Below, piece by piece: positions 63,657 through 64,000 of a DNA stretch of 64,000 bases. Each line of letters begins with the position of its first letter. The stretch's first letter is position 1. This DNA is from Kordia sp. TARA_039_SRF. GTDB lineage: Bacteria > Bacteroidota > Bacteroidia > Flavobacteriales > Flavobacteriaceae. The translations under genes were made by a program, and so were the position numbers. The notes under the pieces are model-generated. The model worked only from the letters and a program-made list of their open reading frames with translations. It searched no databases and was not told the DNA's origin. The stretch lies in NCBI GenBank assembly GCA_006383075.2, contig SMNH02000009.1, forward strand, positions 1-64,000, written 5' to 3'.

Positions 63657-64000
63657 TTACAACATCCCCAAAACCTTCTCAATACGCTTGATGGTTTCTT
63701 GTTTTCCAATCATAAACATAATGGTAAACAAATCTGGTCCGCTGAGTGCGCCAGCCAAGGCAAAACGCAACGGTTGCATTACTTTTCCAAAACCAATTCC
63801 GTTGTCAGTTATCCAACCTTTGATATTGGTTTGTAAGCTTTCTATGGTATACTCTTCTGTAGACTCAACAATGTCTATCAACTTGCGTAAAATATCGTCT
63901 GTGCCTTCTTTTAACGCCTTTTTCTGTGCTTTTGCGTCAAATTCTGTTGGTGCTACAAAGAAAAAGTGACTTTCATCCCACAATTCTTTCACAAACGACA
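63657..64000 (-). CDS. gltX: Glutamate-tRNA ligase (partial, C-terminal end)
   Basis: The last ~114 residues of GluRS; the frame is open to the right edge and the 5' part lies outside. The segment is the anticodon-binding region: LWDESHFFFVAP, GWITDNGIGFGKVMQPLRFAL and AGALSGPDLFTIMFMIGKQE are conserved in GluRS. It charges tRNA-Glu (and, in many bacteria, tRNA-Gln). Confidence 0.93.
   Translation of the reverse strand, partial: SFVKELWDESHFFFVAPTEFDAKAQKKALKEGTDDILRKLIDIVESTEEYTIESLQTNIKGWITDNGIGFGKVMQPLRFALAGALSGPDLFTIMFMIGKQETIKRIEKVLGML

Overview
The window reads as a low-GC chromosome segment from a marine member of the Flavobacteriaceae (Bacteroidota), Kordia-like in gene content. This is inferred from: promoter -7 boxes of the TAnnTTTG type, a type IX secretion C-terminal sorting domain, a PID-CTERM sorting tail, TonB-dependent and beta-barrel outer-membrane proteins, GG-leader RiPP precursors of the bacteroidetal type, and numerous flavobacterial intergenic palindromes. 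Most genes are ordinary core genes.

Layout. 1-5 kb: fatty-acid start-up block on the minus strand (accC, accB, fabH, then a terminator, rpmF and a YceD-like gene), followed by pdxA and ribE and a small PID-CTERM protein. 5-11 kb: a tripartite RND efflux operon. 11.6-14.1 kb: a membrane-anchored winged-helix regulator divergent from a YceI-like secreted protein. 14.2-14.7 kb: tRNA-Met with two tandem 50-codon paralogous small genes behind it. 14.8-29.4 kb: mce, rbfA, a LolC/FtsX-type permease, dusB, a TonB-dependent receptor, lepA, a CPA-type antiporter, a metallo-hydrolase, and an S8 and an M1 peptidase lipoprotein pair.

29.4-44.3 kb is accessory and the most interesting part. It holds an orphan RiPP precursor; an S24/LexA-type phage repressor; a tail-collar protein; an endolysin-holin-fibre operon; and an 1147-residue protein of unknown function. 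It ends with a large pretoxin-like protein translationally coupled to a probable toxin, followed by a probable immunity gene. There are no capsid, portal, terminase, tail-tube or integrase genes. Core genes rnpA, an S41 peptidase and a GNAT gene sit in the middle. Three promoters in this stretch carry the same 11-bp motif (about TGTAATATGTT) as direct repeats phased 21-22 bp apart against a TATATTTG -7 box. One is divergent to the repressor gene and has an inverted copy in the repressor's own leader. I infer a single repressor-controlled regulon, possibly a domesticated prophage lysis and release module.

44.3-64 kb returns to core and envelope functions: rpiB, a lipid-kinase-like gene, rnr, a YbjQ-like gene, a second orphan RiPP precursor with the same leader, a DUF2807 adhesin-like protein, a LysE-type transporter, tRNA-Cys, folB, glnS with a C-terminal extension, a T9SS-secreted S8 protease, an SPFH protein, and the 3' end of gltX. 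Intergenic spaces carry at least three families of dispersed palindromic repeats. No CRISPR array, insertion sequence or rRNA gene was seen.
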